NCBI GenBank assembly: GCA_014730235.1
Contig: WJIO01000202.1
Coordinates: 1-14,010 of the forward strand
Source: Candidatus Poribacteria bacterium
GTDB lineage: Bacteria; Poribacteria; DTPJ01; WJIO01
DNA length: 14,010 nucleotides
Direction of reading: 5' to 3'
The position numbers were made by a program, and so were the translations under genes. This document shows positions 13,039 to 14,010 of this stretch, piece by piece. The stretch's first letter is position 1. Each line of letters begins with the position of its first letter. A model generated the notes under the pieces. That model was not told the origin of the DNA and ran no database searches. It saw nothing but the letters and a program-made list of their open reading frames with translations.

Positions 13039-13935
13039 ATGGAAGTGATATTACCAAATGGAGTTGTTCTGAGCTTTGGGGTATTTGATGGGGTTCATAT
13101 AGCTCATCAAATAGTTATTAAAAAAGTAGTAAACAGAGCTAGAGAACTTGGTATTGGATCTGTTATTATATCTTTTGATCCACATCCAGCCTTGTCTGTG
13201 TCAGGTAAAGCACCGTTAAGCCTGATGACGGTAAAAAAGAAGGTTGAGATACTAAAGAGTATGGGGATTGATGAAGTTATCGTAGAAAATTTTAATACGA
13301 ATTTCTCTCAGCTTTCCCCTGAACAATTTGTTAAAGAAATTCTCATTGACAGATTTAATGCAAAGGAAATTATCGTTGGATACGACTGCGCATTTGGTAA
13401 AAATAAATCTGGAAATAAAAAGAAACTAAAGGATCTCGGTAAAAAGTATGGATTTAACGTTGATATAGTGGAACCATATATGTTTAACGGAGAAATAGTA
13501 AGCAGTACAAGGATCAGAAATGCCATAATAGAAGGAAAAATTAAACTGGCAGAAAAGCTTTTGGGAAGACCCTATTCTATATCGGGTGTAATAGAACATG
13601 GAAAGGGAATAGGACATAAAATAGGTTATGCCACAGCCAATTTACACCAGAAAGACCAGGTTTTACCTCCTTTTGGTGTATATGCCGTTAAGGTGTATCT
13701 CAGGGAAAAACAATATGGAGGCATACTGAACATGGGTATGCAACCTACCTTTGGTGCGGATAGATTTCGTATCGAAGTACATTTAATGGGATTTCAAGGT
13801 TCATTATACGGTGAGAATATGGAAGTTTTATTTATATCCAAAATCCGTGATGAAAAGACCTTTAGTAGTTCCCGGGAATTAGCTGAGCAAATAAAAAGAG
13901 ATGAAGTAGCAGCCAGGAAAATACTTTATTCATAA
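13039..13935 (+). CDS. ribF: Bifunctional riboflavin kinase / FAD synthetase RibF
   Basis: RibF phosphorylates riboflavin to FMN and adenylylates FMN to FAD. The 298-residue product has an N-terminal nucleotidyltransferase domain with GVFDGVHIAH (14-23), SFDPHP (45-50), GYDCAFG (114-120) and SSTRIR (155-160). The C-terminal kinase domain has GKGIGHKIGYATANL (188-202), LPPFGVYAVKV, NMGMQPTFG and the EVHLMGF..SLYGENMEVLF stretch. Two usually invariant positions differ: the HxGH signature reads HIAH (Ala22), and the kinase PTAN motif reads ATAN (198-201), keeping the Thr and Asn that bind metal and nucleotide. Both domains are otherwise complete, so it is probably active. It starts 21 bases after truB with a purine-rich site (AGAAGATGGA). 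Confidence 0.94.
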   Translation: MEVILPNGVVLSFGVFDGVHIAHQIVIKKVVNRARELGIGSVIISFDPHPALSVSGKAPLSLMTVKKKVEILKSMGIDEVIVENFNTNFSQLSPEQFVKEILIDRFNAKEIIVGYDCAFGKNKSGNKKKLKDLGKKYGFNVDIVEPYMFNGEIVSSTRIRNAIIEGKIKLAEKLLGRPYSISGVIEHGKGIGHKIGYATANLHQKDQVLPPFGVYAVKVYLREKQYGGILNMGMQPTFGADRFRIEVHLMGFQGSLYGENMEVLFISKIRDEKTFSSSRELAEQIKRDEVAARKILYS

Positions 13936-13959
13936 GCGCTGCGACTGCAATCTTTTACG

Positions 13960-13988
13960 TTTACAAGAAGTTTCATTTATGATATATT
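13960..13988 (+). promoter_or_regulatory. Predicted promoter for the gene after ribF
   Basis: TTTACA (13960-13965), a 17-base spacer and TATATT (13983-13988) with an extended -10 TG (13980-13981). The predicted start, near 13995, falls right at the ribosome binding site of the next gene, so a transcript from it would have a very short leader. No terminator is seen between ribF and this site. Confidence 0.5.
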
Positions 13989-13994
13989 ATTATC

Positions 13995-14010
13995 GGGAGG
14001 TATTTTGGTA
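13995..14010 (+). promoter_or_regulatory. Ribosome binding site of the next gene, probably rpsO
   Basis: GGGAGG (13995-14000) is a strong Shine-Dalgarno sequence; the matching start codon should fall within or just beyond the last bases (a TTG lies at 14005, or an ATG could begin at 14010). In operons of this type ribF or truB is normally followed by rpsO, coding ribosomal protein S15. The identity rests on synteny only, since no codons are readable. Confidence 0.45.

Noticed and set aside
1-14010. CRISPR arrays, rRNA, tRNA, prophage or toxin-antitoxin modules
   Set aside because: No regularly spaced repeats, no conserved RNA gene motifs, and no phage or toxin families were seen on either strand.

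Overview
This is an AT-rich bacterial chromosome segment with two halves. The right half (from about 6.3 kb) is a compact + strand operon of translation, transcription and RNA genes in the order nusA, rnpM/ylxR, infB, ylxP (DUF503), rbfA, nrnA, truB, ribF. A promoter and ribosome binding site for a further gene (by synteny probably rpsO) lie at the very end. The order, with ribF after truB, resembles Clostridia-type and several uncultured-phylum genomes. TTG and GTG starts, an orphan sugar-binding lipoprotein, a Gfo/Idh/MocA oxidoreductase, a sigma-54-type promoter and a decayed GKGYW-type secreted-protein domain fit a Gram-negative-like or candidate-phylum lineage (Poribacteria-like is one guess). 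The sequence alone does not settle taxonomy.

The left half is loose accessory DNA with genes on the - strand: a 97-residue stand-alone MshEN-like protein, a periplasmic sugar-binding lipoprotein, a MazG-like nucleotide pyrophosphohydrolase, a class I methyltransferase with an unassigned N-terminal half, and a Gfo/Idh/MocA oxidoreductase. On the + strand at the far left are the tail of an unrecognised gene (1-74) and a frameshifted, stop-containing fragment (302-611) of a secreted protein.

The long gaps are not empty. Four related copies of a MITE-like palindromic repeat (169-303, 4057-4224, 5804-5922, 5932-6002) and a core-only relic (2765-2812) sit in them. The 3958-4760 gap also holds a near-consensus sigma-54 promoter, a leader hairpin, a 39-codon ORF with a signal peptide, and a long hairpin over its stop codon, all on the - strand. 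The 5772-6693 gap holds a strong - strand terminator with no gene feeding it (possible small RNA), then the nusA promoter, an attenuator-like terminator, and a hairpin between the nusA Shine-Dalgarno sequence and its ATG. rimP and ylxQ, frequent members of this operon, are absent from it.

The operon genes work together: NusA controls pausing and termination, RnpM/YlxR is an RNase P-associated protein, IF-2 starts translation, RbfA matures the 30S subunit, NrnA clears nanoRNA and pAp, TruB makes tRNA pseudouridine-55, and RibF makes FMN and FAD. The most interesting candidates are the sigma-54/small secreted peptide unit (4321-4616), the structured nusA leader (6338-6696) and the repeat family.
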